A DNA stretch of 14,904 nt. It comes from Bacillota bacterium (GTDB lineage Bacteria; Bacillota; Clostridia; Lachnospirales; Lachnospiraceae). The DNA lies in NCBI GenBank assembly GCA_023457255.1, contig JAEWMB010000032.1:1-14904 (forward strand), in the 5' to 3' direction. Position numbers and translations under genes: made by a program. This document shows positions 1 through 6,814 of this stretch, in pieces (position 1 is the first letter of the stretch; each line of letters opens with the position of its first letter). Below the pieces are notes generated by a model, which saw only the letters and a program-made list of their open reading frames with translations, did not search any database and was not told the origin of the DNA.

Positions 1-47
1 TGTCTTAAATCTTCTACTTGTTCTAAATATTTCAGTATTTTGTGCAT
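1..47 (-). CDS. Partial unidentified CDS (N-terminus only)
   Basis: Only the first 15 codons are in the window; the gene continues past the left edge on the minus strand. The peptide begins MHKILKYLEQVEDLR and looks like the start of an amphipathic helix. A GAGG Shine-Dalgarno lies 8 nt before this ATG. A second ATG, eight bases upstream in another frame, sits too close to the GAGG to be preferred. A promoter-like TATAAT lies about 20 nt further upstream. It sits downstream of dapB in the same orientation but seems to have its own promoter. I do not recognise the family and assign no function. Confidence 0.55.
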   Translation of the reverse strand, partial: MHKILKYLEQVEDLR

Positions 48-68
48 TTTTTCATCCTCTTTGAAATG

Positions 69-97
69 ATTATACACTTTTCCCTTATTCTTATAAA
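69..97 (-). promoter_or_regulatory. Sigma-A-like promoter for the left-edge gene
   Basis: Minus strand: a perfect -10 TATAAT (69-74) and a weak -35 TTTATA (92-97) with a 17-nt spacer. It lies between the dapB stop and the start of the left-edge gene. The -10 is convincing and the -35 is only a partial match. Confidence 0.4.
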
Positions 98-153
98 CCT
101 TTAAAAATATTCATGCGTTTGTCGTGATTTCTCATAGACAAAATTCTTTCAAA

Positions 154-909
154 CTAAGCAATTACATCACTCATAGAATAAAGCCCTGCATCTTTTCCAG
201 CCAGATATTTTGCGGCTGTAACAGCACCTTTACCAAAGATAGCTTTGGAATACGCAGTGTGCTTAAATTCGATTACCTCATCCGTACCGGCAAAGATTAC
301 TTCGTGTTCCCCAACAATATTTCCACCGCGAACCGCGCTGATGCCAATCTCTTTCTTATCACGCTTCTCCCGCACCTTGGAACGGTCATACATATAATGA
401 TACTCCTTATTCAGAGCTTCATTCATAGCGTCTGCCAGTGCGAGTGCGGTACCGCTCGGTGCATCTACCTTCTGATTATGATGCTTTTCTACAATTTCAA
501 TGTCAAAGTCTGCTTTGGCTAGAACCTTCGCCGCAGCACTTACTAATTTAAGTAATGTATTGACTCCCAATGACATATTGGCAGAACGAAGGATTGCAAC
601 TTCTTTCGATGCTTCCTCAATCTTCTTAATATCCTCATCGCCGTAACCTGTAGTACATAACACCAAAGGAAGGTTTCGTTTTTTAGAAACTCGAAGTAAC
701 TCCTCTAAACTCTTAGGGGAGGAAAAATCAATGACTGCATCCGCTGCAACCGTACACTCTTCCAGATTTTTAAAAACCGGATATGAATTTCTTCCATCAT
801 CAAAAACATCCACTCCGGCAACAATCTTCGCATTTTCATCCTGCGCAACCAAATGACTGATTACCTGTCCCATTTTTCCGTTGCAGCCAACCATTATTAT
901 CTCTGTCAT
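154..909 (-). CDS. dapB: 4-hydroxy-tetrahydrodipicolinate reductase
   Basis: DapB reduces 4-hydroxy-tetrahydrodipicolinate to tetrahydrodipicolinate with NAD(P)H in the cytosolic diaminopimelate/lysine pathway, the step after DapA. The 251-aa protein is of normal family length. The N-terminal nucleotide-binding loop GCNGKMG is at residues 8-14, the TTGY motif at about 86-89, and the substrate signature HHNQKVDAPSGTA at 143-155. H143 and K147 correspond to the catalytic His and Lys of the E. coli enzyme. The start is supported by an AGGTGA Shine-Dalgarno four bases before the ATG. It lies 379 nt downstream of dapA in the same orientation. That gap holds a candidate promoter and a hairpin at the predicted mRNA 5' end, so dapB may be only partly dependent on the lysine riboswitch. 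Family assignment is secure. Confidence 0.97.
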   Translation of the reverse strand: MTEIIMVGCNGKMGQVISHLVAQDENAKIVAGVDVFDDGRNSYPVFKNLEECTVAADAVIDFSSPKSLEELLRVSKKRNLPLVLCTTGYGDEDIKKIEEASKEVAILRSANMSLGVNTLLKLVSAAAKVLAKADFDIEIVEKHHNQKVDAPSGTALALADAMNEALNKEYHYMYDRSKVREKRDKKEIGISAVRGGNIVGEHEVIFAGTDEVIEFKHTAYSKAIFGKGAVTAAKYLAGKDAGLYSMSDVIA

Positions 910-942
910 GACTTCACCTTTCCTTTGCCTATGTTATCTGTA

Positions 943-976
943 TTTTCAGGGAACCATTCTAACGATTCCCTGAAAA
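943..976 (-). repeat. Perfect 11-bp inverted repeat in the dapB leader
   Basis: TTTTCAGGGAA (943-953) and TTCCCTGAAAA (966-976) are exact inverted copies around a 12-nt loop. On the minus strand nothing U-rich follows the stem and the flanks are T-then-A, so it does not look like an intrinsic terminator. It falls where the dapB mRNA would begin if the TATAAT at 983-988 is used, which suggests a 5'-end stabilising hairpin or a protein-binding site. Confidence 0.6.
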
Positions 977-982
977 CTATTT

Positions 983-999
983 ATTATAGAAAGTTTCTA
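983..999 (-). promoter_or_regulatory. Candidate dapB -10 with overlapping palindrome
   Basis: Minus strand TATAAT at 983-988, with no good -35 at 16-18 nt. A 13-nt palindrome, TAGAAAGTTTCTA (987-999), overlaps its upstream edge. This would make a weak promoter that needs an activator or is blocked by a repressor; both are inference. Confidence 0.3.
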
Positions 1000-1288
1000 A
1001 AACGTACCTTCCTATCTTTTTATCTTATGATATGGTGTAAAACATTTCATTTAAGCAGTATCCAATCTGCAGGTCTCAATAGGAAGATACCGCAAATCTA
1101 GCTTTGTTTTCCTATGCTTAATTAATCTAATCAGGATTATTTATTTCAATAATATATATTTAGTCTGCAGTAATCTTTTCTAATACCTATTATACATATT
1201 TTTATAACTTAATCTTAATATAGATATTTTTGATTTTCAATAAATATTTTTAGTTGAATCAGGAATTAATGAATTCCACAATTATTTA
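1000..1288. other. AT-rich dapA-dapB spacer, no gene seen
   Basis: Very AT-rich DNA with frequent stops on both strands. I see no gene, tRNA or convincing terminator. A small palindrome, GGAATT with AATTCC around a 4-nt loop, follows the dapA stop on the minus strand but has no U-tract. Confidence 0.5.
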
Positions 1289-2173
1289 TTAAAGTAGACC
1301 AACTTTTTTCATTTCTTCCGCCAGAACCTTTGCATGAACCTCTTCCATCTCTGTTAAAGGACTTCTTAACGGACCTACCTCAAATCCCATCAGGTTAAGT
1401 GCCTTCTTTACCGGTATCGGATTTACCTCGCTAAATAATGCATTAATTACCGGTAAATACTCTAACTGAAGTTCTAAACTGCCCTTGGTGTCTCCTGCAA
1501 GAAATTTAGCCGCAATATCATGTGTCTGTCTTGGAGCGATATTGGCTACTACAGATACAACTCCAAGGCCACCTAAGGACATTACCGGAACGATGGATTC
1601 ATCACATCCTGAATAGATATCTAATTTTCCTTCACATGCATGTGCAAGTTCCGCAACCTGAGCAATATTTCCGGAAGCCTCCTTCATGGCAACAATGTTG
1701 TCTACGGTATTAACTAAAGCAGCGACCGTTGCCGGAAGAATATTGCAGCCTGTTCTTGATGGAACATTATAAAGCATAACCGGTAAATCAATAGACTTAG
1801 CTATCTCAGTAAAATGCGTGATCAATCCTTTTTGTGTTGCCTTGTTATAATAAGGAGTTACCAAAAGTACAGCATCCGCACCGGCTGCCTGCGCCTCTTT
1901 TGATAAGAATATCGCTGTTTCGGTACAATTTGATCCGGTCCCGGCAATCACCGGCACTCTTTTCTTTGTGTGCTCAACTGCAAAGCGGATGCACTCGATA
2001 TGTTCCTCGTGCGTCAAGGTAGAAGACTCTCCTGTTGTACCACATATAATTATACTATCCGTTCCATTGTTGATTTGAAAATCAATAAGCTCACCTAGCT
2101 TTTCGTAATTAACTTCTCTGTTTTCCTTAAATGGTGTAACGATTGCCACACCAGCACCAGTAAAAATTGCCAT
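1289..2173 (-). CDS. dapA: 4-hydroxy-tetrahydrodipicolinate synthase
   Basis: DapA condenses pyruvate with aspartate semialdehyde, the committed step of diaminopimelate and lysine synthesis, in the cytosol. The 294-aa length is typical of this class I aldolase TIM-barrel family. Visible motifs are CGTTGES with the active-site threonines T46/T47, TPYYNK (106-111), LYNVPSRTG with Y135 and R140, and AMKEASGN with the Schiff-base lysine K164. The start follows a strong GGAGGTG Shine-Dalgarno. Expression is almost certainly controlled by the lysine riboswitch immediately upstream, whose terminator ends about 30 nt before the ATG. dapB lies downstream in the same direction. Confidence 0.97.
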   Translation of the reverse strand: MAIFTGAGVAIVTPFKENREVNYEKLGELIDFQINNGTDSIIICGTTGESSTLTHEEHIECIRFAVEHTKKRVPVIAGTGSNCTETAIFLSKEAQAAGADAVLLVTPYYNKATQKGLITHFTEIAKSIDLPVMLYNVPSRTGCNILPATVAALVNTVDNIVAMKEASGNIAQVAELAHACEGKLDIYSGCDESIVPVMSLGGLGVVSVVANIAPRQTHDIAAKFLAGDTKGSLELQLEYLPVINALFSEVNPIPVKKALNLMGFEVGPLRSPLTEMEEVHAKVLAEEMKKVGLL

Positions 2174-2202
2174 AATAGCACCTCCATAGAATAAATTGGC
2201 AT

Positions 2203-2226
2203 AAAAAAAGCCGACGCGGAGTCGAC
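2203..2226 (-). terminator. Riboswitch-controlled intrinsic terminator
   Basis: On the minus strand GTCGAC pairs with GTCGGC around TCCGC, and a run of seven T follows (2209 to 2203). It lies between the lysine aptamer and the dapA Shine-Dalgarno, exactly where an expression-platform terminator belongs. The predicted effect is premature termination when lysine is abundant. Confidence 0.85.
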
Positions 2227-2227
2227 A

Positions 2228-2301
2228 CTAAAGAATTCTACTACATTACCAAGTGATATCCTAACGTTTCTAAATTAGGATATGATTGATTCATTCTTTA
2301 G
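2228..2301 (-). promoter_or_regulatory. Riboswitch expression-platform helices
   Basis: Between aptamer and terminator, CTAAAGAAT (minus, at 2301-2293) can pair with ATTCTTTAG (2236-2228). These enclose a second perfect 9-bp hairpin, ATATCCTAA with TTAGGATAT (2283-2256). With one bulged base the outer helix could extend two pairs into both the 3' P1 strand and the terminator stem. It is therefore a candidate antiterminator. The exclusivity is inferred from pairing only. Confidence 0.5.
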
Positions 2302-2466
2302 GTAGCTCTCCATCAATAACTTGATGACAGTCCCATGATTTTTCACCATACGACCAGCCTTACATACTACAGGGTATCTAAAGCTTCGGCATCTCATCCT
2401 TTCAACAATCCTCTACTATGCCTGACATATCCGATTGTTTACTGATAATTGATGCTCCTCTACCAA
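2301..2466 (-). promoter_or_regulatory. Lysine riboswitch (L-box) aptamer
   Basis: Read on the minus strand, the conserved landmarks of the lysine riboswitch occur in order: GGTAGAGGAGC at the 5' side, AGTA, TGAAAGG, GATGCCGAAGC, GGCTGG, ACTGTC, a CATCAA/TTGATG P5 hairpin, and GGAGAGCTACC closing P1 (GGTAG at 2464-2460 with CTACC at 2305-2301). P2, P3 and P4 can each be drawn from local complementarity, for example AACAATC with GATTGTT at the tip of P2. Its place directly before dapA and a terminator fits a lysine-sensing OFF switch. The match to the known T. maritima and B. subtilis aptamers is from memory of their conserved core. Confidence 0.92.
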
Positions 2467-2487
2467 TTGTTGTTCAATTGTAAAATC

Positions 2488-2516
2488 ATATTATCACTAC
2501 AATCTCTTATTGTCAA
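2488..2516 (-). promoter_or_regulatory. Promoter for the riboswitch-dapA transcript
   Basis: Minus strand: consensus -35 TTGACA (2511-2516), 17-nt spacer, -10 TAATAT (2488-2493). Predicted initiation is near 2481, about 15 nt before the aptamer begins. Confidence 0.7.
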
Positions 2517-2592
2517 CCCAATCTTACACATATTTCTAAATTCTGCGCTTATGCTCCGTTCATTCTATTTGTTATTATTATATTCGAAACAG

Positions 2593-2617
2593 AAAAAAAG
2601 TGTCAGCTTGCTGACAC
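2593..2617 (-). terminator. Intrinsic terminator of the SSB-like gene
   Basis: Minus strand GTGTCAGC pairs with GCTGACAC (2617-2600) around a 2-nt centre and is followed by seven T (2599-2593). It lies about 90 nt past the stop of the SSB-like gene and isolates it from the dapA promoter. Confidence 0.8.
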
Positions 2618-2629
2618 CTTCCTACCCAA

Positions 2630-2649
2630 GGGTGTTGCTTCCAACACCC
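2630..2649. repeat. Second hairpin next to the terminator
   Basis: GGGTGTTG (2630-2637) and CAACACCC (2642-2649) form a perfect 8-bp stem with a 4-nt loop. No T-run follows it on the minus strand. On the plus strand the sequence after it is only moderately T-rich. It may block 3' exonucleases or back up the neighbouring terminator. Confidence 0.45.
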
Positions 2650-2709
2650 CCCGTTTTATTATGTTATATATGGATAGCAGTACTCCTTTTATAAAGCAAA
2701 AAGGGTTAA

Positions 2710-3348
2710 TTATTCTTCTTCGCTGTTCACATACTCTAGTTTACTTACAGAAACTTCATATGCTACTCTCTTCTCAAAATCATTCTCACCAGTCTTTTTC
2801 TGATACTCACGACTTTGAATTCTGCCCCATACCTGAATATGTCCACCAACCTCGAAGCTTTCCGCAAATCTAGCATTTCTCCCCCAGCAGATGCATGGAA
2901 TGTAATCCGACTTACCATATGGACGGTTTACCGCTAACAAGATATCGGCAATCTCTCTTCCAAGAGGTGTCTTTCGATACACGGGTGGTTTGCAAACAAA
3001 ACCATCCAAAAAAATGTAGTTTGGCTTAGCACCTTCGGATTCAACATCGGTTACCTTAATCTCTCTGGCGAATACAGAAAGCACCAACCGATTCTTACTG
3101 TCTTCATGACGATTATAGGAGCGGAATTGTCCGCTGACTTCTACGAACTTTCCTTTATAATTTCCTTTTACATCAATCAAACGTTCTGACACCATCACTG
3201 GTATTACATCAAATGAGTTACTTAATCTTCCAACAAGTACCTCCAATAAATAGAAGCCTTCTCCAAAGACTTCATGGCTAAAAGTAAATTCACTGATTAC
3301 CTCGCCTGCAACACTTACTTGATTGTTATCAAATACTTTATCTGTCAT
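2710..3348 (-). CDS. Tandem OB-fold single-stranded DNA-binding protein
   Basis: The 212-aa protein appears to contain two successive OB-fold modules. The first covers about residues 8-100 (NQVSVAGEVISEF, then GKFVEVSGQFRSYN). The second covers about 110-207 (FLDGFVCKPPVYRKTPLGREI, then VGGHIQVWGRIQSREYQKK). The second resembles classical SSB: a PxxRxTPxGxxIxxxxLAVNR-like strand followed by CxCWGRNA, where the W-G element normally lies. It lacks the Gly-rich tail and acidic DDDIPF-type tip of canonical SSB. It could therefore be a specialised or accessory SSB rather than the main replication SSB. An AAGGGAG Shine-Dalgarno lies 9 nt before the ATG, and a terminator follows the gene. It is monocistronic, with two promoter candidates upstream. 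The SSB assignment is from fold-level motifs and carries moderate to high confidence. Confidence 0.8.
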   Translation of the reverse strand: MTDKVFDNNQVSVAGEVISEFTFSHEVFGEGFYLLEVLVGRLSNSFDVIPVMVSERLIDVKGNYKGKFVEVSGQFRSYNRHEDSKNRLVLSVFAREIKVTDVESEGAKPNYIFLDGFVCKPPVYRKTPLGREIADILLAVNRPYGKSDYIPCICWGRNARFAESFEVGGHIQVWGRIQSREYQKKTGENDFEKRVAYEVSVSKLEYVNSEEE

Positions 3349-3422
3349 GCTGTATGACTCCCTTCTCTTCTTCTGGTTCGTTCAGATTTTCTCTACAACT
3401 AATTTGTATTCTATCTGTCTTC

Positions 3423-3451
3423 ATTATATAAGGAAAATATTTACAAATCAA
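3423..3451 (-). promoter_or_regulatory. Proximal promoter of the SSB-like gene
   Basis: Minus strand: -35 TTGATT (3446-3451), 17-nt spacer, perfect -10 TATAAT (3423-3428). This gives a leader of about 70 nt before the ATG at 3348. Confidence 0.6.
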
Positions 3452-3471
3452 TCACTTTTGGTATTCAATTT

Positions 3472-3490
3472 TTGACATAATTCTTGTCAA
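3472..3490. repeat. Inverted repeat upstream of the proximal promoter
   Basis: TTGACATAATTCTTGTCAA consists of TTGACA and its inverse TGTCAA separated by 7 nt. It sits about 20 nt upstream of the -35 at 3446-3451 and could be an operator. Both arms happen to match -35 consensus, but no matching -10 lies at the proper distance on either strand. Confidence 0.35.
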
Positions 3491-3676
3491 AGGCGCTCCC
3501 TCCCTTGTTTCACTATACCATTTTCCTCATAATTACAGTTCTTTTGTACTGCTACCTTCGCTCTTGCAGTAACTGCCGTTGTTAGAACACAATTCCTTTA
3601 AAGTACCTCCAACCACATAGAAACATCTTCATAACTTTGGTTATTTTGGAAATGTTTTACTTGTGAATTTTTACTA

Positions 3677-3705
3677 ATTATACCTTAGAATTGCCGTGAA
3701 AACAA
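3677..3705 (-). promoter_or_regulatory. Distal minus-strand promoter 5' of the SSB-like gene
   Basis: Minus strand: -35 TTGTTT (3700-3705), exactly 17 nt, perfect -10 TATAAT (3677-3682). Transcription would start near 3670 and cross about 320 nt before the SSB-like ATG. That leader contains very short frames, one with a strong Shine-Dalgarno (see findings). Confidence 0.55.
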
Positions 3706-4084
3706 GTTATTTTTTTGTTAAGATTTGTTGCATTATGCTTGATAAAAAGTCGATTAAATCCTATATAAAGTTTTACTTTAAATATTAGGCATATTTCCCT
3801 CTACTTGTGTGTTAGTTATGTGGATAAAGGTCGGAAAATATACTTATACTTTAAAAATAAATAGCCAATCACAACCCGCTAATAAAAATAGCTTCCTATT
3901 TATAAGAGACTAAATAATAGAATATTTGGTTTGGTTAAAAAGCTAAAAATACCGATCTTTTCATACCTTCCAAAAGCCTCTAAAAACAATACATTTTTGA
4001 ATATAGGTTAACAGCAATAAAGATGCTAACCTCTTATTTTACTCCTTTCCGTATCCTGCCATGAAGTAAAAAATAAGAATTTTC
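3706..4084. other. AT-rich intergenic DNA, no gene seen
   Basis: Both strands carry frequent stops. The longest frame is a plus-strand 31-codon frame starting at 3818 with no Shine-Dalgarno. A stem of AGGTTA/TAACCT with inner GCA/TGC lies at 4005-4032 and is followed on the plus strand by a loosely T-rich stretch. It might end a small plus-strand RNA, but I see no clear promoter for one. Confidence 0.45.
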
Positions 4085-4112
4085 TTGTAAATTCATGAAA
4101 ATATGTTACAAT
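4085..4112 (+). promoter_or_regulatory. Candidate typA promoter
   Basis: -35 TTGTAA (4085-4090), 16-nt spacer, -10 TACAAT (4107-4112). The predicted leader is about 50 nt. Confidence 0.45.
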
Positions 4113-4169
4113 ACAAAAGTTGAACAGTGAACGATTAATTGATGGACCATTAAAGAAAGAAGGTTTCAA

Positions 4170-5996
4170 ATGAACATGAAACGTGAAAATGTAAGAAATA
4201 TCGCAATTATTGCCCATGTCGACCATGGTAAAACTACGCTCGTAGACGAACTTCTAAAGCAAAGCGGTGTATTCCGCAGCAATCAAGTTGTAGAAGAACG
4301 CGTTATGGACTCCGGTGACATAGAAAAAGAACGTGGCATTACTATTCTGGCAAAGAATACGGCAGTTACTTATAAAGAGGTTAAAATTAATATCATTGAT
4401 ACTCCCGGACATGCCGACTTTGGTGGTGAGGTTGAGCGTGTCCTTAAGATGGTAAATGGTGTTGTGCTTGTGGTTGACGCCTTTGAAGGTGCCATGCCTC
4501 AGACAAAATTTGTTCTGAAAAAAGCGTTGGAACTTAGCTTACCGGTTATCGTATGTATCAATAAAATTGACCGTCCGGAGGCCAGACCGACTGAAGTTAT
4601 CGATGAGGTATTAGAGCTCTTCATCGATCTGGATGCCAGTGAAGAACAGCTAGACTGCCCATTTGTTTTTGCTTCCGCAAAATCAGGTATTGCTATTCTT
4701 GAATTAAATGATGCACCAAAGAACATGGAACCACTCTTTGAGACAATACTGGAATACATTCCTGCACCGGAAGGAGACCCGGAGGCCGGTACTCAAGCCT
4801 TGATCAGTACCATCGACTATAATGAATATGTAGGCCGTATCGGTGTCGGTAAAGTCGATAACGGTGTACTGCGAATAAATCAGGATGTTGTCATTGTGAA
4901 TGAGCATGAGCCGGATAAATTTAAGAAAGTAAAGATTAACAAGTTGTACGAATTCGAAGGATTAAAAAAGGTTGAAGTTACCGAAGCAACCATAGGTTCT
5001 ATCGTTGCTATTTCGGGAATTGCAGATATTCATATCGGAGATACCATTTGCTCTTTGGATGACGTAAAACCAATCCCATTCCAAAAGATTTCTGAACCAA
5101 CTATCGCAATGCACTTTATTGTAAATGATAGTCCTTTAGCCGGGCAGGAGGGTAAGTTTGTTACCTCAAGACATTTAAGAGAACGTCTTTTCCGTGAATT
5201 AAATACCGATGTCAGCCTTCGTGTAGAAGAAACTGATACAACAGAAAGTTACAAAGTATCCGGACGCGGTGAGCTTCACTTATCCGTATTAATTGAAAAT
5301 ATGCGTCGTGAAGGCTTTGAGTTTGCTGTTAGTAAAGCGGAAGTGTTATACCACTACGATGAAGCCGGTAAAAAACTTGAGCCGATGGAAAGAGCATATC
5401 TTGATGTTCCGGAAGAATTCTCCGGTACGGTAATAGAGAAATTAAGTCAAAGAAAAGGTGAACTTATTGGTATGTCCAGCGCAAACGGCGGATACACTCG
5501 TCTGGAGTTTTCCATCCCGGCGAGAGGCTTAATTGGATACCGTGGTGAATTCTTAACAGATACGAAGGGAAATGGTATCCTTAATACTTCCTTTGATGGC
5601 TATGGCCCATATAAAGGTGATATCCAGTATCGTAAGCAAGGCAGCTTGATTGCTTTTGAGTCCGGCGAGGCAATTACTTATGGTTTGTACAATGCACAGG
5701 AACGTGGTTCCTTATTCATTGGACCGGGTGAGAAAGTATATTCCGGTATGGTCATTGGCCAAAATGGTAAAGCAGAGGATATTGAAATCAATGTATGTAA
5801 GAGAAAACAGCTCTCTAACACACGTTCCTCCAGTGCAGATGAGGCACTTCGCCTCACGCCTCCTAGAGTTTTAAGCTTAGAGCAGGCATTGGAATTTATT
5901 GATACGGATGAGTTATTAGAGGTTACTCCTAAGAGCTTAAGAATTCGAAAAAAGATTCTTGATCCTACGATGAGAAAGAGAGCAAATAGGAATTAG
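4170..5996 (+). CDS. typA: Ribosome-associated translational GTPase TypA/BipA
   Basis: TypA (BipA) is an EF-G-like GTPase that binds ribosomes and supports 50S assembly and stress or cold adaptation. The 608-aa length is normal. G motifs are visible in order: G1 AHVDHGKT (15-22), G2 GITI (56-59), G3 DTPG (77-80), G4 NKID (131-134) and G5 SAK (169-171). EF-G-like domains follow, then the TypA-specific C-terminal region with GRGELHLSVLIENMRREGFE, RGLIGYRGEF and the tail AxRLTPPRxLSLEQALEFI. These exclude LepA and EF-G. The start follows AGAAGG by six bases; a second in-frame ATG two codons on is less well placed. It is the only confident plus-strand gene, converges on the C39-like gene, and ends at a shared hairpin terminator. 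Confidence 0.97.
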   Translation: MNMKRENVRNIAIIAHVDHGKTTLVDELLKQSGVFRSNQVVEERVMDSGDIEKERGITILAKNTAVTYKEVKINIIDTPGHADFGGEVERVLKMVNGVVLVVDAFEGAMPQTKFVLKKALELSLPVIVCINKIDRPEARPTEVIDEVLELFIDLDASEEQLDCPFVFASAKSGIAILELNDAPKNMEPLFETILEYIPAPEGDPEAGTQALISTIDYNEYVGRIGVGKVDNGVLRINQDVVIVNEHEPDKFKKVKINKLYEFEGLKKVEVTEATIGSIVAISGIADIHIGDTICSLDDVKPIPFQKISEPTIAMHFIVNDSPLAGQEGKFVTSRHLRERLFRELNTDVSLRVEETDTTESYKVSGRGELHLSVLIENMRREGFEFAVSKAEVLYHYDEAGKKLEPMERAYLDVPEEFSGTVIEKLSQRKGELIGMSSANGGYTRLEFSIPARGLIGYRGEFLTDTKGNGILNTSFDGYGPYKGDIQYRKQGSLIAFESGEAITYGLYNAQERGSLFIGPGEKVYSGMVIGQNGKAEDIEINVCKRKQLSNTRSSSADEALRLTPPRVLSLEQALEFIDTDELLEVTPKSLRIRKKILDPTMRKRANRN

Positions 5997-6029
5997 GTTT
6001 TCGCTATGCTTTCCATATTATAAATGGCA

Positions 6030-6126
6030 AAAAGGACTGTCACAAGAAGAATAAGTAACGGATATTGTAGATAAGCGAATGTGTTACGTACGATACCGGT
6101 ATGATTTTTTTTGCGGCAGTCCTTTT
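6030..6126. terminator. Long bidirectional terminator between convergent genes
   Basis: AAAAGGACTGTC (6030-6041) pairs with GGCAGTCCTTTT (6115-6126) with one G-U. The stem continues inward through CAAGAAGAAT against ATTTTTTTTG with G-U pairs, giving roughly 22 pairs around a loop of about 50 nt. On both strands the outer arm runs into T residues. It lies between the typA stop and the C39-like stop, so it probably ends both transcripts. Confidence 0.65.
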
Positions 6127-6171
6127 ATTGTATGCGAAGTTTACAATTGCATCAATTTTTAATTATTTTCT

Positions 6172-6789
6172 TTAAATCATATACTCAATACTATCCATAG
6201 ATTTTTTTGTCACTCTATTATAGATTAGTACACATTCCCTAATATCTGTCTTCCCCATCGCGTAATCTCCGGTTCCCTCACTATTTAAGATTTCATAGGT
6301 AACTTTACGATTCATACGTTTGGGGGCATCGTATATGATCTTAATACCTTCCTCTGAAAATGGGATTTCACGATAGTACGGATCAAAAAGAAAGACCTGT
6401 TTATTATCCATCCCGGTAAAAAGTACATAGTGCCAACATTCAAGCATTACTCTGGCAACCACAACACCTCCAAGCTGCAAACAATGAGCTATCTTACTAT
6501 TCTGGCTCAGATGTACATCTTCTCCGTCTATCACCTCACAATGGATTGGCCACTTTTTTACCTCACCGTAGTGGTTAAGCCAACTCGCAAGAAAGCGCAT
6601 TGCCATACAAGTGGTTCCGCTCTTGCATGCCTCTCCTGCTTCATTATACGCATCCAAACAATATAGCATAATAAATTTAATTACATCCGGAGGTATCTCC
6701 TCTCGTTCAAACAAGAAATTCATTGCATTTAACATCGTTGTGGGACCACAATCATATTCGGTTAACTGATAACTCAATGGGTTCTTCAT
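6172..6789 (-). CDS. Peptidase C39-like (papain-fold) protein
   Basis: The 205-aa soluble protein begins with QLTEYDCGPTTM, the hallmark of C39/C39-like cysteine peptidases. Q8 is the likely oxyanion-hole Gln and C14 the nucleophile. H120 in CWHYVLFTGMD and D136 in FLFDPYY fit as the other two triad residues. There is no transmembrane or ABC domain, so it is not a bacteriocin export/processing ABC transporter, and I see no signal peptide. Double-glycine leader peptides were not found nearby. It lies 25 bp after the M20 peptidase and follows an AAGGGGGA Shine-Dalgarno, so the two are probably co-transcribed. The substrate is unknown. Peptide or isopeptide cleavage in the cytosol is an inference from the fold. 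Confidence 0.75.
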   Translation of the reverse strand: MKNPLSYQLTEYDCGPTTMLNAMNFLFEREEIPPDVIKFIMLYCLDAYNEAGEACKSGTTCMAMRFLASWLNHYGEVKKWPIHCEVIDGEDVHLSQNSKIAHCLQLGGVVVARVMLECWHYVLFTGMDNKQVFLFDPYYREIPFSEEGIKIIYDAPKRMNRKVTYEILNSEGTGDYAMGKTDIRECVLIYNRVTKKSMDSIEYMI

Positions 6790-6814
6790 GACAATATCCC
6801 CCTTATTCTTTCTC

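Noticed and set aside
118..142. TTTGTC/GACAAA hairpin as dapB terminator
   Set aside because: Only six weak pairs around a 13-nt loop and no T-run follows on the minus strand.
124..522. Plus-strand 132-codon open frame
   Set aside because: It lies antisense to dapB, has no family features and no Shine-Dalgarno; dapB motifs fix the true strand.
943..976. Intrinsic terminator after or before dapB
   Set aside because: The repeat has T on the 5' arm and A on the 3' arm and no T-run after the stem on either strand.
2174..2480. T-box leader instead of a lysine riboswitch before dapA
   Set aside because: The L-box core landmarks occur in order and the T-box sequence (AGGGTGGNACCGCG-type) is absent.
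3818..3913. Plus-strand 31-codon frame in the typA upstream region
   Set aside because: No Shine-Dalgarno, no promoter of its own and low-complexity polar composition; expected by chance in AT-rich DNA.
4170..5996. LepA or EF-G instead of TypA
   Set aside because: Length of 608 aa and the C-terminal RGLIGYRGEF and LTPPR blocks are specific to TypA.
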